Assembly (NCBI GenBank): GCA_025057015.1
Contig: JANWYG010000019.1
Span: 124,001-188,000 of the forward strand
Direction: 5' to 3'
Length of the DNA: 64,000 nt
From: Blastocatellia bacterium
Lineage (GTDB): Bacteria > Acidobacteriota > Blastocatellia > Chloracidobacteriales > JADJPF01
Below the pieces are notes generated by a model. It was not told the DNA's origin. It saw nothing but the letters and a program-made list of their open reading frames with translations, and made no database searches. Position 1 is the stretch's first letter, and every line of letters begins with the position of its first letter. The position numbers were made by a program, and so were the translations under genes. Positions 25,343 through 34,002 of the stretch are shown piece by piece.

Positions 25343-25800
25343 TATTTTGCTCTATTATAATCACAGTCGATGCCCAGGACAAAAAAACTACAAAAAGTCA
25401 ACCCGTTAGGCAGCAAAAGCGGTCTTCTGTTCCCAGCCTGCAGGAGCGATTAGAAGCACATCGCCTTGCAATTAAACGCGGCGAAGAGCGTGAGCCGTCC
25501 TCCGTGTATCTCATAGACGAGCTGACTGTGACCGGAGTGTACAAGTCAGTGGAAGGGTACGGTGCTTTCCTTCGTGCTGTGAATAACCGAACTTTTTTTG
25601 CTTATACTGGCATGCAATTCTATGATGGAGTAGTCACTGCGATAACGCCAGAGATGGTAGTCTTTGAACAGAATGCGGGTGGAAAGAAGAAAAAGGTGGT
25701 CAAGATTTATGACCCTAATGCTCTCCGACAAGAAGCTCAAAGAAAGGCAGAAGAGGCTCAAAAAAGTGAGCGCTCTCAACAGAAGGATGATGACGAGTAG
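25318..25800 (+). CDS. Small secreted protein, PilP-like, unknown
   Basis: 160 residues with a signal peptide (1-18). The middle (LIDELTVTGVYKSVEGYGAFLRAVNNRTFFAYTGMQFYDGVV) has the beta-strand pattern of PilP, the periplasmic lipoprotein of type IV pilus assembly, but lacks a lipobox and no pil genes are adjacent. The C terminus is a charged low-complexity tail ending DDDE. PilP relationship is a suggestion only. Convergent with fabG, sharing no gap. Confidence 0.6.
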   Translation: MEVRALVLVFCSIIITVDAQDKKTTKSQPVRQQKRSSVPSLQERLEAHRLAIKRGEEREPSSVYLIDELTVTGVYKSVEGYGAFLRAVNNRTFFAYTGMQFYDGVVTAITPEMVVFEQNAGGKKKKVVKIYDPNALRQEAQRKAEEAQKSERSQQKDDDE

Positions 25801-26532
25801 CTACATTGCCAATCCGCCGTCTACTTGGATGACCTGTCCTGTGATGTAAGCAGCGTCTTCAGATACTAGAAATGCAGCGATGCGAGCTATTTCGTCAACC
25901 TGCCCAAAGCGCCTAAGCGGAATCTGCTCTAGCAGGCTCTTCTTGTAGTCTTCTGAAAGTGTGGCCGTCATGTCTGTTTCGATCATCCCAGGTGCGAGAG
26001 CATTTACGGTTATGTTACGGCTACCGAGTTCTTTAGCAAGTGCTTTAGTAAGACCTATCAACCCAGCCTTTGATGCGGAGTAATTTGCCTGCCCTGCCAT
26101 GCCGACTATGCCGCTTATCGAGCTTATGTTGAGTATTCTACCACTTTCCTGCTTGAGCATAATCGGAGTTACTGCTCTGCAGAAGTTGAAAGCGCTTTTC
26201 AGATTTGTATCGAGCACTTTGTCCCAGTCTTCTTCTTTCATTCTAACTATCAGCTTGTCGTTCGTAATACCAGCATTGTTTACGAGTATATCTATTCGTC
26301 CTAGCTTACTTTTTACGTCTTTAACCATATCTTGTACTGCTGGAAAATCTGCCGCATCTACTTGATAAGCTAGTGCTTGTCGGTCTGTAGAAGTACACTC
26401 CTTGACAAGTTCTTCAGCAGCTTGCGTCGAACGTGTATAGTTAAACACTATGTTACATCCTCTTTTGTACAGTTCCAGAGCTATTGCTCTACCTATGCCT
26501 CTTGATGCACCGGTGATTATAGCTACTTTCAT
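25801..26532 (-). CDS. fabG: 3-oxoacyl-ACP reductase
   Basis: 243 residues from the ATG at 26532, which has GGAG 7 bases upstream; the frame continues 19 codons further but that extension is not FabG-like. NADPH-dependent reduction of 3-oxoacyl-ACP in fatty acid synthesis. TGASRGIGRAIAL (cofactor), NNAGIT, SISG with the catalytic serine, YSASKAG (Tyr and Lys) and the VNALAPGMIETDMT and YITGQVIQVDGG blocks are all present. It could also feed PHA synthesis as a PhaB analogue. Confidence 0.93.
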   Translation of the reverse strand: MKVAIITGASRGIGRAIALELYKRGCNIVFNYTRSTQAAEELVKECTSTDRQALAYQVDAADFPAVQDMVKDVKSKLGRIDILVNNAGITNDKLIVRMKEEDWDKVLDTNLKSAFNFCRAVTPIMLKQESGRILNISSISGIVGMAGQANYSASKAGLIGLTKALAKELGSRNITVNALAPGMIETDMTATLSEDYKKSLLEQIPLRRFGQVDEIARIAAFLVSEDAAYITGQVIQVDGGLAM

Positions 26533-26616
26533 TTTCTGCTCCGTAGGTAAATGATGGCCGATTATAAGTGCTCTTGATGGTGCGATCAACCTACTTATCT
26601 GATATCATCGATCGCT

Positions 26617-27789
26617 ATGTTTGAACGAGGCCCTCTTACGGGAATATATGTTTTGGATCTATCTAGGATACTTGCCGGGCCTTTTTGTACTCAGATCCTG
26701 GGGGATTTTGGCGCCGAAGTGATAAAGGTCGAGCGTCCTAATGTAGGTGATGATACTCGCTACTGGGGGCCGCCTTTTCTTGCCGATGGAATGGCTGCTT
26801 ATTTTACCTGTGCAAACCGCAACAAGCGATCGATCGCGGTAGACATTAAGACTGAAAAAGGAAGGGAGATATTGCGACGGCTCGCTTGTCGTGCGGATGT
26901 GCTGGTAGAGAATTACAAAGTAGGGCAGCTACGATCTCTTGGGCTTGGCTATGACGACTTGGCAAAGCTCAATCCGCGACTAGTCTACTGCTCAATTACT
27001 GGCTTTGGACAGACCGGCCCTCGGGCGAGCGAGCCTGGATATGATTTTCTCATGCAGGCAATGGGCGGACTTATGTCTATTACTGGTACTGCTGATGAGC
27101 CTTGTAAAGTGGGAGTTGCTGTAGCCGATTTGTTTACTGGTCTATGGGCAGCTGTAGCTATACTGGCGGCGCTTCGCACTCGTGAACTGACCGGCAGAGG
27201 ACAGTACATAGATCTGGCACTCTATGATTGCCAACTCTCGATGCTTGCAAACGTAGCTGCGAATTGGTTCGTATCGACTGAACGTCCTGTGAGATATGGT
27301 AATGCCCATCCTAATATAGTGCCTTATCAAGTCTTTCAGGCTGCCGATGGACTGTTTGCACTAGCCATAGGAAACGATAAGCAGTTTAAGGATCTATGTA
27401 TTGCTTTTGATAGCAAGCTCTACTTGGACGAACGGTTTGCTACAAATGCAGCACGGGTTGTTAACCGCAACGCTTGCGTCGGCGAGCTATCGAAGTTGTT
27501 TATCCGAAGGAACCGCCGAGAGATACTAAAATTGTGCGCTTCTGTAGATGTTCCTGCAGGGCCGATTAATAGTGTGGATGAAGCATTTCTAGATCAGCAG
27601 GCCCTCCATAGAAATATGGTTGTCGAGCTGGATGGCGTAAAGACGATAGCTAACCCTGTAAGATTCAGCGATACTGCGGTCAGCTATAGGATACCACCTC
27701 CCAAACTCGGTGCAGATACGACGAACATACTAAGGTGGCTTGGCTACACTGACAGTGAGATAGAAGCTATTGGTAGGCAAGGAACTTGA
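26617..27789 (+). CDS. CaiB/BaiF (class III) CoA-transferase
   Basis: 390 residues, normal length. Moves CoA between carboxylic acids. The N terminus LDLSRILAGPFCTQILGDFGAEVIKVE is the family hallmark, SIAVDIKTEKG and GFGQTGPRASEPGYDFLMQAMGG follow; the aspartate in GYDF is the catalytic nucleophile. The real substrate cannot be told from the sequence. Starts on the plus strand 84 bases from the divergent fabG start. Confidence 0.93.
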   Translation: MFERGPLTGIYVLDLSRILAGPFCTQILGDFGAEVIKVERPNVGDDTRYWGPPFLADGMAAYFTCANRNKRSIAVDIKTEKGREILRRLACRADVLVENYKVGQLRSLGLGYDDLAKLNPRLVYCSITGFGQTGPRASEPGYDFLMQAMGGLMSITGTADEPCKVGVAVADLFTGLWAAVAILAALRTRELTGRGQYIDLALYDCQLSMLANVAANWFVSTERPVRYGNAHPNIVPYQVFQAADGLFALAIGNDKQFKDLCIAFDSKLYLDERFATNAARVVNRNACVGELSKLFIRRNRREILKLCASVDVPAGPINSVDEAFLDQQALHRNMVVELDGVKTIANPVRFSDTAVSYRIPPPKLGADTTNILRWLGYTDSEIEAIGRQGT

Positions 27790-27790
27790 G

Positions 27791-28810
27791 ATGGTTTTAA
27801 GAGCGTTGCTTTGTCTAGTGTTATTGACTGCCTGTAAAACACAGAAGCCTGGCAAGTGGGTTGCAGTCGATTTTGGTCGTCCTGATAGTGTTATCTTCGA
27901 GCTTAATTTTGTCTCTGATGGTATCGGATGGATGACTACTTGGAACGGAGAGGCCAAAGGAACCGAAGGATGGGAAGTTTTCAAGACGACTGATGGAGGT
28001 AAGAGCTGGAGTTTGTGGGCTAAGCAAGCTGAACTGAAGATCAAATATACGTATTTTGTGACCGATAAGCTTGGTTGGGCGTTAAGCCTCAAGAACGATA
28101 TCTTACACACTACAGATGGTGGTGAAAGTTGGTTCGTGCAGCGAACAGCCGGTAAGTCTAAGGTAAGGTACAAGGACAGGCCTTCGATGGAGGTTATTGA
28201 GCCCATAAACCAGCTGTACTTTGTGAGCCCGCGGGTGGGTTGGGCTTGGGGTGGTGGGAAGAAAGAGGACTCTTTCGAGCAGGAAGGGATTTTTCTTTTG
28301 ACAGTAGACGGTGGTAAGACATGGCATCGACAAAAGTACCCTTTTGATCACGAGTTGCAGGCGATTTTCTTTCTAGATCCCGATATAGGCTGGGCATCTG
28401 ACCGCAAAGCTGGGCTGTTTCGGACTGTAGACGGTGGCAGTAGTTGGCAAAAAGAACCTGACGATATCAGACGTCCTCCTATCACCGACATCTTTTTTAC
28501 AGACCTGATGCATGGATGGATAGTAGGACCTGATGGATATACGGCGCATACTACAGATGGCGGCAAGAAATGGTTGCGCGTGCGGCTTCAAAAGCGCAGC
28601 TATCTTCGTTCGGTAGCTTTTATCGATAGCAGTAACGGTTGGGTAGCAGGTGAAGACTCAACTATCTGTCGGACTACGGACGGCGGACAGACTTGGTCTA
28701 TGGAGGAAGTTGAAGTCAAGCAAGCGACTATTACTAAGCTGCGAATATTACCTTCTGGGGCTGTCTGGGCAGCCGGTAACGGCGTACTGCTTAAGCTTCA
28801 AGCGGAGTAG
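27791..28810 (+). CDS. Ycf48-like beta-propeller lipoprotein
   Basis: 339 residues from the ATG at 27791 (AAGGA 7 bases upstream); a TTG 7 codons earlier is unlikely. The N terminus MVLRALLCLVLLTAC ends in a lipobox (LLTAC), so it is probably a lipoprotein. Six propeller repeats carry T(T/V)DGGxxW (SWSLW, SWFVQ, TWHRQ, SWQKE, KWLRV, TWSME), and between them the GWAW/GWIVG strands. The name comes from Ycf48, a photosystem II assembly factor, but in heterotrophs the fold is a generic scaffold. Overlaps the convergent ABC ATPase gene by 13 bases. Confidence 0.86.
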   Translation: MVLRALLCLVLLTACKTQKPGKWVAVDFGRPDSVIFELNFVSDGIGWMTTWNGEAKGTEGWEVFKTTDGGKSWSLWAKQAELKIKYTYFVTDKLGWALSLKNDILHTTDGGESWFVQRTAGKSKVRYKDRPSMEVIEPINQLYFVSPRVGWAWGGGKKEDSFEQEGIFLLTVDGGKTWHRQKYPFDHELQAIFFLDPDIGWASDRKAGLFRTVDGGSSWQKEPDDIRRPPITDIFFTDLMHGWIVGPDGYTAHTTDGGKKWLRVRLQKRSYLRSVAFIDSSNGWVAGEDSTICRTTDGGQTWSMEEVEVKQATITKLRILPSGAVWAAGNGVLLKLQAE

Positions 28811-29577
28811 TAGGACAACGGGTAAACAGTGATGCTACCTTCTGGAGAAGTGAGTATTTTCGCTTTCAGCCGAAAATACCTTAACAGGCAATCTTCAGTA
28901 AGCACTTGGTTAGGGCTGCCATCGGCTACTATGCGTTTATCTGATAAGACTACCAAGCGGTCACAGTACCTAGCAGCCAGCGATAGATCGTGAATAGAAA
29001 GCAAAATAGCACGGCCGCGAGTGTGAGCCAGTCTTTGAAGTATTTCCATGATTTCTAATTGATGCGCCAGGTCGAGACTGGCAACAGGTTCATCGAGCAG
29101 CATCAGCTCAGTTTGCTGTGCTATGGCTCGTGCTATGTGGACACGTTGACGCTCGCCACCGGAAAGTTCCAGAATAGAGCGTTTTGAAAAAGCAGTGGTT
29201 TCGGTCAGCTGCATAGCCTCAGCTATTGCTTCACGATCGGCGCGGGTGAGCCGACTAAATCGGCTCAAGTGAGGCGTGCGACCCATGGCGACTATCTCTT
29301 GTGTTTCGAAATCTGCCGTTGGCGGATTTTGTGCGACAAACGAAACTATTCTAGCAATTTCGCGTCTCTGCATTTCGTTGATGTCTCTGCCAAGAAGCAA
29401 TATCTTTCCAGATGATGGTTTGAGTAGCCTGAGTATAAGTTTAAGTAGCGTCGACTTACCACTGCCATTGAGTCCGATTAAAGCTACTAGCTCACCTTGT
29501 TTTACCTCAAGGCTTATATCTAATAGTGTTGGGCTATTATAGTAAGCGAAGCTGATGTTCTGTAGTGATAGCATCAA
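28798..29577 (-). CDS. ABC transporter ATPase, iron/cobalamin (FecE/BtuD-like) family
   Basis: 259 residues. Walker A GLNGSGKST, Q-loop FVAQNP, signature LSGGERQRVHIARA, Walker B LMLLDEPVASLD and switch histidine SIHDLSLAARYCDR. The family powers Fe-siderophore, heme or B12 uptake with a BtuC-type permease and a binding protein, but neither is in the neighbouring genes. Its ATG overlaps the stop of the kinase gene, so it is translationally coupled to a signalling kinase, which is odd. Confidence 0.88.
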   Translation of the reverse strand: MMLSLQNISFAYYNSPTLLDISLEVKQGELVALIGLNGSGKSTLLKLILRLLKPSSGKILLLGRDINEMQRREIARIVSFVAQNPPTADFETQEIVAMGRTPHLSRFSRLTRADREAIAEAMQLTETTAFSKRSILELSGGERQRVHIARAIAQQTELMLLDEPVASLDLAHQLEIMEILQRLAHTRGRAILLSIHDLSLAARYCDRLVVLSDKRIVADGSPNQVLTEDCLLRYFRLKAKILTSPEGSITVYPLSYYSA

Positions 29578-31085
29578 AGGCGTTCTTCTTTAGTGGTAGT
29601 AGCTTCTATGATCCGCTCCAATTTACATATGACGCTCTTTAGGTTGTCGATAGCTTGTTTCATTTCGTGCAGGAAGAGCAAGTCTATAGGTTTTTTAGCT
29701 TCGAGGTCAGCTGCTACTATTTGCATCAAAATGGGGGTTTCTTTAGTCAATTGTAACAGCTGCTCGTATAAACCTTGGTAGTCTTCTATATCTTCGAAGT
29801 TTCCACTTGAGTAAGTTTCAAATCCAGTTTCATCAGTGCCTCGCTGCACAGTAACTTCACTTTCTGAAAGTGAAATGAAGGTGGCAGTTATCTGTGGTTC
29901 TTGTATAGTTTCAGTTGGGTCAAAGTTACTTTCTAAAGGACGCGTACCTTTTGGAGCTTCAAGAGCACGAGTCTTTTCGGTAACTCTGTTGGGCGAGTGC
30001 GAGGCATCTGTTTTGCGGCCTGCACGGCGTTGCTCAAAGCGCTCTCCTGGAGTAGAGGTAAGTAGCAGTGCAGCTTCTAGGTCCTCATCGCTAGCATTTA
30101 GGAAGACACTGCGGAATTCCTTCTCTTGCAGTACTTTCATGGCTGCTTCTAGCTCTTGTGCGAATGCCATGACGCTGGAGGGGCGGTTTTCGGGTCGCTT
30201 TTCGAGAGCATGCATCACTACGGCATTTACTATATGTGGTATATCTGGCTGTATCTCGTATATAGGCTTGGGTTTTTCCCGCGCTTGCTTGACAGCTACT
30301 ATAGAAAGCGACCGATCATCGAAGGGAAGCTGGCCGGTGAGCATTTCGTAGAGGATAATGCCCAGGCAATAGACGTCTGAACGGGCGTCAACTTCGCGAC
30401 CATAGCACTGTTCGGGTGACATGTAGTGCGGCGTGCCTATCAGTATTCCTTCTTGTGTCAGTCGCATAGATCGCTTTGCATGTTCTTCGTTTATGGACTG
30501 TAGCTGTGCTATGCCGAAATCTAGGACCTTGACCACTTCCTCTGATTTACCGTGGCGGTCGAGGAAGATGTTTTCTGGCTTGAGGTCTCTGTGAATTATT
30601 CCTATGCGATGTGCTACGTTTAGTGCTTCGCACACGGGTTTGATAATTGCGTAGGCTTCTTCGAGGGAGAAGACTGGGTGTTCTTCAAGCCTATCGCGTA
30701 GTGTTATGCCTTCAAGCAGCTCCATTACTACGTAGACTAATTGATCAGACGTGATACCAAAGTCGAGAACTGCTATGGCGTTAGGATGACGTATTTGCAT
30801 CGCTGCATAGGCTTCGCGCCGGAAGCGTTCTACAGCTACGGGGTCGTTGCTAAACTTGTGATGCAGTATCTTGACAGCTACAGTCATATCGAGCTTTATA
30901 TGCGAAGCTCGATAGACAATCCCTGTCCCGCCTTCTCCTATCTCCTGTTGGATCAGATACTTATTATCTATGATTCTGCCGATTATTTGATCGCCATGTT
31001 CGGCAAAAAGCTTCTGTCCGTGCAGAGGGCAGAAATTTTTCCCTTCGTAGTACCGGTTACATTGTGGGCAAAATCCGGTTATCAT
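29574..31085 (-). CDS. Zinc-ribbon Ser/Thr protein kinase
   Basis: 503 residues. N-terminal zinc ribbon with CPQC (6-9) and CPLHG (19-23). Kinase domain about 44-310: glycine loop GEGGTG, K72 in VAVKIL, HRDLKPEN (165-172), DFG (189-191) and GTPHYMSPEQ. The C-terminal 190 residues are unstructured then helical, with no membrane span, so the kinase is cytoplasmic. An Acidobacteria-typical architecture. Upstream -35/-10 boxes place transcription start next to the ATG. Overlaps the ABC ATPase stop-start and diverges from the DUF454 gene. Confidence 0.92.
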   Translation of the reverse strand: MITGFCPQCNRYYEGKNFCPLHGQKLFAEHGDQIIGRIIDNKYLIQQEIGEGGTGIVYRASHIKLDMTVAVKILHHKFSNDPVAVERFRREAYAAMQIRHPNAIAVLDFGITSDQLVYVVMELLEGITLRDRLEEHPVFSLEEAYAIIKPVCEALNVAHRIGIIHRDLKPENIFLDRHGKSEEVVKVLDFGIAQLQSINEEHAKRSMRLTQEGILIGTPHYMSPEQCYGREVDARSDVYCLGIILYEMLTGQLPFDDRSLSIVAVKQAREKPKPIYEIQPDIPHIVNAVVMHALEKRPENRPSSVMAFAQELEAAMKVLQEKEFRSVFLNASDEDLEAALLLTSTPGERFEQRRAGRKTDASHSPNRVTEKTRALEAPKGTRPLESNFDPTETIQEPQITATFISLSESEVTVQRGTDETGFETYSSGNFEDIEDYQGLYEQLLQLTKETPILMQIVAADLEAKKPIDLLFLHEMKQAIDNLKSVICKLERIIEATTTKEERL

Positions 31086-31093
31086 GTAACAAT

Positions 31094-31122
31094 ATTATCT
31101 GTCTATATCGTCAAGCTTGCAA
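31094..31122 (-). promoter_or_regulatory. Promoter of the kinase gene, probably leaderless
   Basis: On the minus strand TTGCAA (31117-31122) is 17 bases before GATAAT (31094-31099), only 8 bases from the ATG at 31085, so the mRNA would begin almost at the start codon. Confidence 0.55.
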
Positions 31123-31167
31123 GCAATTTAGCGACATTTCGGTTTTTTATCTAGAGCTGAGAGCTAG

Positions 31168-31554
31168 ATGGAGATAGAGAGTGCTTTTGGACAGCTCAAA
31201 AGGTCGGTGCTGATAGTTCTTGGCAGCTTCTTTGTCATGCTGGGGATAGCAGGCATCTTCTTACCGCTTATACCTGGCATGCCCTTCTTCTTAGTAGCTG
31301 CCTGGTGCTATGCTCGCAGCTCGCGCAAGTTCTATACCTGGCTGCTGCAAAACAACCTCTTCGGGCACTATGTCCGTGACTATCAGCAGCAGCGAGGGAT
31401 GAGGCCATTAGCCAAAGTAAAAGCAATCTCTGTTTTGTGGGTTGGTATATTGTGTGCCACATTTTTTGCAGAAAGTGTGCTTCTGCAGATGACTATGATA
31501 GCTACGGCTGTCGCTGTTACTTATATCATTCTCTCCGTAAGAACTGTCAGGTAA
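31168..31554 (+). CDS. DUF454/YbaN family inner-membrane protein
   Basis: 128 residues. The YbaN pattern GIAGIFLPLIPGMPFFLVAAWCYARSSRKFYTWLLQN is diagnostic of DUF454, with hydrophobic spans at about 14-45 and 84-122. Function unknown. It diverges from the kinase gene. Confidence 0.9.
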   Translation: MEIESAFGQLKRSVLIVLGSFFVMLGIAGIFLPLIPGMPFFLVAAWCYARSSRKFYTWLLQNNLFGHYVRDYQQQRGMRPLAKVKAISVLWVGILCATFFAESVLLQMTMIATAVAVTYIILSVRTVR

Positions 31555-31563
31555 ATTGAGCTG

Positions 31564-31579
31564 AAAAGCAGTAGCTTTT
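31564..31579 (+). terminator. Hairpin after the DUF454 gene
   Basis: AAAAGC (31564-31569), loop AGTA, GCTTTT (31574-31579): perfect 6-bp stem, short T run inside the stem only. Weak terminator. Confidence 0.35.
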
Positions 31580-31763
31580 GTACTACTTTCTACTTCTCGG
31601 ATAACGTTTCGGCCATACATCGATCGCCTTCATAGTTGGCTGACACGAGTATAGTTTGCTAGTGTGCTCTAGGTTAATACGCTTAGACGAAGATTTGTGT
31701 GGCTTTTACGCTGTGGATACTGAGTTCTTTGAAAAAGAAACAGTCAGCTAGCTACGATAGTTC

Positions 31764-31792
31764 TGTACAGTCATTGATAGATCACATATTAT
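31764..31792 (+). promoter_or_regulatory. Possible promoter of the PP2C gene
   Basis: TGTACA (31764-31769, 4 of 6 matches) 17 bases before TATTAT (31787-31792). It overlaps an 8-bp palindrome CTGTACAG (31763-31770). The rest of the 259-base gap shows no gene. Confidence 0.35.
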
Positions 31793-31813
31793 TGCTTGGA
31801 AAGGGAAGCGGAT

Positions 31814-33088
31814 ATGGAAAAGTTAGTTACTACGTTGGTAGCGGGGCTTAGTGATATAGGTAAGGTACGCAAGAGCAACGAGGATAATTTTCTTATAGCT
31901 GATCTTGGCAACGGGCGTGTGTATCTTATACCTCAAAAGATCACTCATAAGCTGGAGCAGAATAGGCTATTGCTTGCTGTTTCGGATGGAGTAGGGGGCG
32001 CAAATTTCGGCGAAGTTGCTTCTAGCATGGCTGTTCACTCGATGCGTGTCGAGCTTCTTAAGAAGAATAGACTGTCACTTACACCAGTTGAGCAGCTTAT
32101 CCGAGCTGTAGAGCGTGCAAACGAGATTATCTGGACGGAAGCCCAGAATAACCCTGCCCGCAAAGGTATGGCGGCCACGATAACTGCGGCTTTGATAGAC
32201 CACGATATGGCGTATGTTGCTGAAGTTGGCGATAGTCGTGGGTACCTTATACACGGTGGACGTATCAAACAGATTACTACTGATCAGTCACTTGTAGGTA
32301 TACTCCAGCAACGTGGCTTAATAAGCAATGAGCAAGCAAAGAAGGCTCCGGCAAGGAACATTATCCTACAGTCACTTGGATATCAGGCAAACGTAAAAGT
32401 AGCTGTTACTTCTATAGAACTTACCGTCGGTGATTATTTGTTGCTGTGTAGTGATGGTCTTTCAAACAAGCTTCGGGATGAAGAAATGCACGCAATAATA
32501 ATGGCTAGCGAGAACCTAGAGCAGGCATGCAAGGATTTGATATCGGAGGCAAACCGTCGTGGCGGCGAAGATAATATTACGGTAGTGCTAGCTCGATTCG
32601 AGGGAAGTGGTCTACGGCCTACTTCACATACAGCCTCTCTTACTACTAGAATTGAGGTTCTTTCATCTTACAATCCTGACGCAAAATCTGCCAAGGAAAC
32701 TGACAAGAAAACTAAACTAGCTGAAAGTACACCTGTTACACCACCAGCTACTAGCGATGCAGGGACTTTGGAGATGGAATCGGGAAGGCATATTGCAGAA
32801 GCAGTATTTGCGAAGATCGCACAACCAGCTAAGTCGCCTACTCGCTATAATCGCGTACAGCTTACAGAACAAGCAAAATCTGCTCTTAACCAAATCGTAC
32901 TGGCTAATGCTTCGCTGAGAAAACTCCAGGAAATAGTCGAAAGTTTCGCTTATTGGGAACAAGATGAATCTCAACAAGCAGAATTGAAAAAGCTATCTCT
33001 TTTCCTTTTGGAAATGTGTAGCGATATAGAAAATAAAAAGCAAAGCGTAGAAGAGATGAACCGATTTCTAAAGAATCTGAAGACTTAA
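31814..33088 (+). CDS. PP2C-family Ser/Thr phosphatase with C-terminal helical extension
   Basis: 424 residues from the ATG at 31814 (AAGGGAAG upstream); a TTG six codons earlier is less likely. PP2C residues: SDIGKVRKSNEDNF, SDGVGGANFGE, EVGDSRGYLIHGG, LLCSDGLSN and GGEDNITVVLARF, giving the Asp set that binds two metal ions. It would dephosphorylate targets of nearby Ser/Thr kinases. Residues about 260-424 are a linker and a helical region unrelated to the phosphatase. A palindromic hairpin follows. Confidence 0.92.
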   Translation: MEKLVTTLVAGLSDIGKVRKSNEDNFLIADLGNGRVYLIPQKITHKLEQNRLLLAVSDGVGGANFGEVASSMAVHSMRVELLKKNRLSLTPVEQLIRAVERANEIIWTEAQNNPARKGMAATITAALIDHDMAYVAEVGDSRGYLIHGGRIKQITTDQSLVGILQQRGLISNEQAKKAPARNIILQSLGYQANVKVAVTSIELTVGDYLLLCSDGLSNKLRDEEMHAIIMASENLEQACKDLISEANRRGGEDNITVVLARFEGSGLRPTSHTASLTTRIEVLSSYNPDAKSAKETDKKTKLAESTPVTPPATSDAGTLEMESGRHIAEAVFAKIAQPAKSPTRYNRVQLTEQAKSALNQIVLANASLRKLQEIVESFAYWEQDESQQAELKKLSLFLLEMCSDIENKKQSVEEMNRFLKNLKT

Positions 33089-33112
33089 GCAGGGGCACAC
33101 TGTGCACCCTGC
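33089..33112. terminator. Bidirectional terminator between convergent genes
   Basis: GCAGGG (33089-33094) pairs with CCCTGC (33107-33112), with GCAC/GTGC extending the stem inside. It lies between the stops of the PP2C and LuxR-type genes. T runs are short on both sides. Confidence 0.6.
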
Positions 33113-33119
33113 CCTGACT

Positions 33120-33326
33120 TTAATCAACCGCTGCTATGCCGTTCTTTATGGCATATTTGATTAGCTCTGCTAGATTGTGCATTCCGAGCTTCCTGTAAAT
33201 GTTTGCTCGGTGCGCTTCTATTGTCCTCGGACTTACAGACAGATTTTCGGCTATCTCTCTGCTCGAAAAACCATCTGCTATCAGCTTTACTATTTGTCTT
33301 TCTCTACGACTAAGCACATCACGCAT
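33120..33326 (-). CDS. Single-domain LuxR-type regulator
   Basis: 68 residues from the ATG at 33326, preceded by GAGGGAG; an upstream in-frame start at 33452 would add 42 residues with no recognisable domain. The whole protein is a GerE/LuxR helix-turn-helix: LSRRERQIVKLIADGFSSREIAENLSVSPRTIEAHRANIYRKLG. No receiver or ligand domain, so its activity may depend on expression level or an unseen partner. It lies between signalling genes. Confidence 0.85.
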   Translation of the reverse strand: MRDVLSRRERQIVKLIADGFSSREIAENLSVSPRTIEAHRANIYRKLGMHNLAELIKYAIKNGIAAVD

Positions 33327-33452
33327 ATTTTTCTCTCCCTCTTTTCGTTTAGCCCTTTTCAAAGGCAACGAGTTCACTTGATGGTAGAGCAAACTCTGTG
33401 CCACTACTGGTCTATCTAAGTGACTTGCTCTATCCTGTTGAAAATCAACCAA

Positions 33453-33960
33453 ATAGTGTAAGCATAGCGATTTATTTGTTTTTGCTGTAACTTTTCATAT
33501 CGAAAAACTGACTGAACAGTGCTTTTCACAATAAAAACTTAATCAGATCAGTTTATGTAAGAAACTCGGTGAGCAAGTTGAAACATGTTGCTGGCACTTG
33601 GGCTGTCTATGCTGGTTAGTTGGCTAGATCTGAGGGCAGCTGTTATATCAGCTGAGCGCTCAAGATCGAGTGTGGAGTAGTTGTTGGTTTTAGGCGGTAG
33701 TGCTGATTGAGCTAGGTGCCGCTGAGCTTTCCTATGACTCTTGATTGGAAATTTGACTGGAGTTAACTGAAAGATCGCAGTTCTAGAACATCATGTGCGT
33801 TACTTGATCTTGTATACCGAAGAGTGGAGATAAAGCGCGTCGAGTATGATATAAGCCAAGCTTTGGCTGCTATCATTGCGGCTGGCTTGCCTGTGCAATT
33901 TGCTGAAAGGTTTTTCGAGGCCGCTGATCTTGTAAGCAAGCAATACTAAAATTTCTGGGA
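33453..33960. other. Gene-free stretch with possible gene remnant
   Basis: The only gap over 300 bases. No complete gene is seen. A 41-codon open segment on the plus strand (GTG 33824, TAA 33947-33949) reads like protein (DISQALAAIIAAGLPVQFAERFF) but lacks a ribosome-binding site, and a start-less open segment on the minus strand spans about 33552-33797. A TGAGCGCTCA palindrome and two CAGCTG sites also lie here. Most likely a decayed gene; weak evidence. Confidence 0.35.
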
Positions 33961-33966
33961 AAGGTC

Positions 33967-33972
33967 TATAAT
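33967..33972 (+). promoter_or_regulatory. -10 box of the aldolase gene
   Basis: A perfect TATAAT 30 bases before the ATG at 34003; no good -35 is visible at 16-18 bases upstream. Confidence 0.4.
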
Positions 33973-34002
33973 CACGTATCTACATTCAATTGAGGCTGTT
34001 AC

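Noticed and set aside
25318-25800. Calling the gene pilP
   Set aside because: Only a vague strand pattern; no pil genes nearby and no lipobox.
27770-27790. TTG start of the Ycf48-like protein
   Set aside because: The ATG at 27791 has a ribosome-binding site and leads directly into a lipoprotein signal.
33640-33680. CAGCTG sites and TGAGCGCTCA palindrome as a possible recombination site
   Set aside because: Short and isolated, no integrase or repeat partner in the window.
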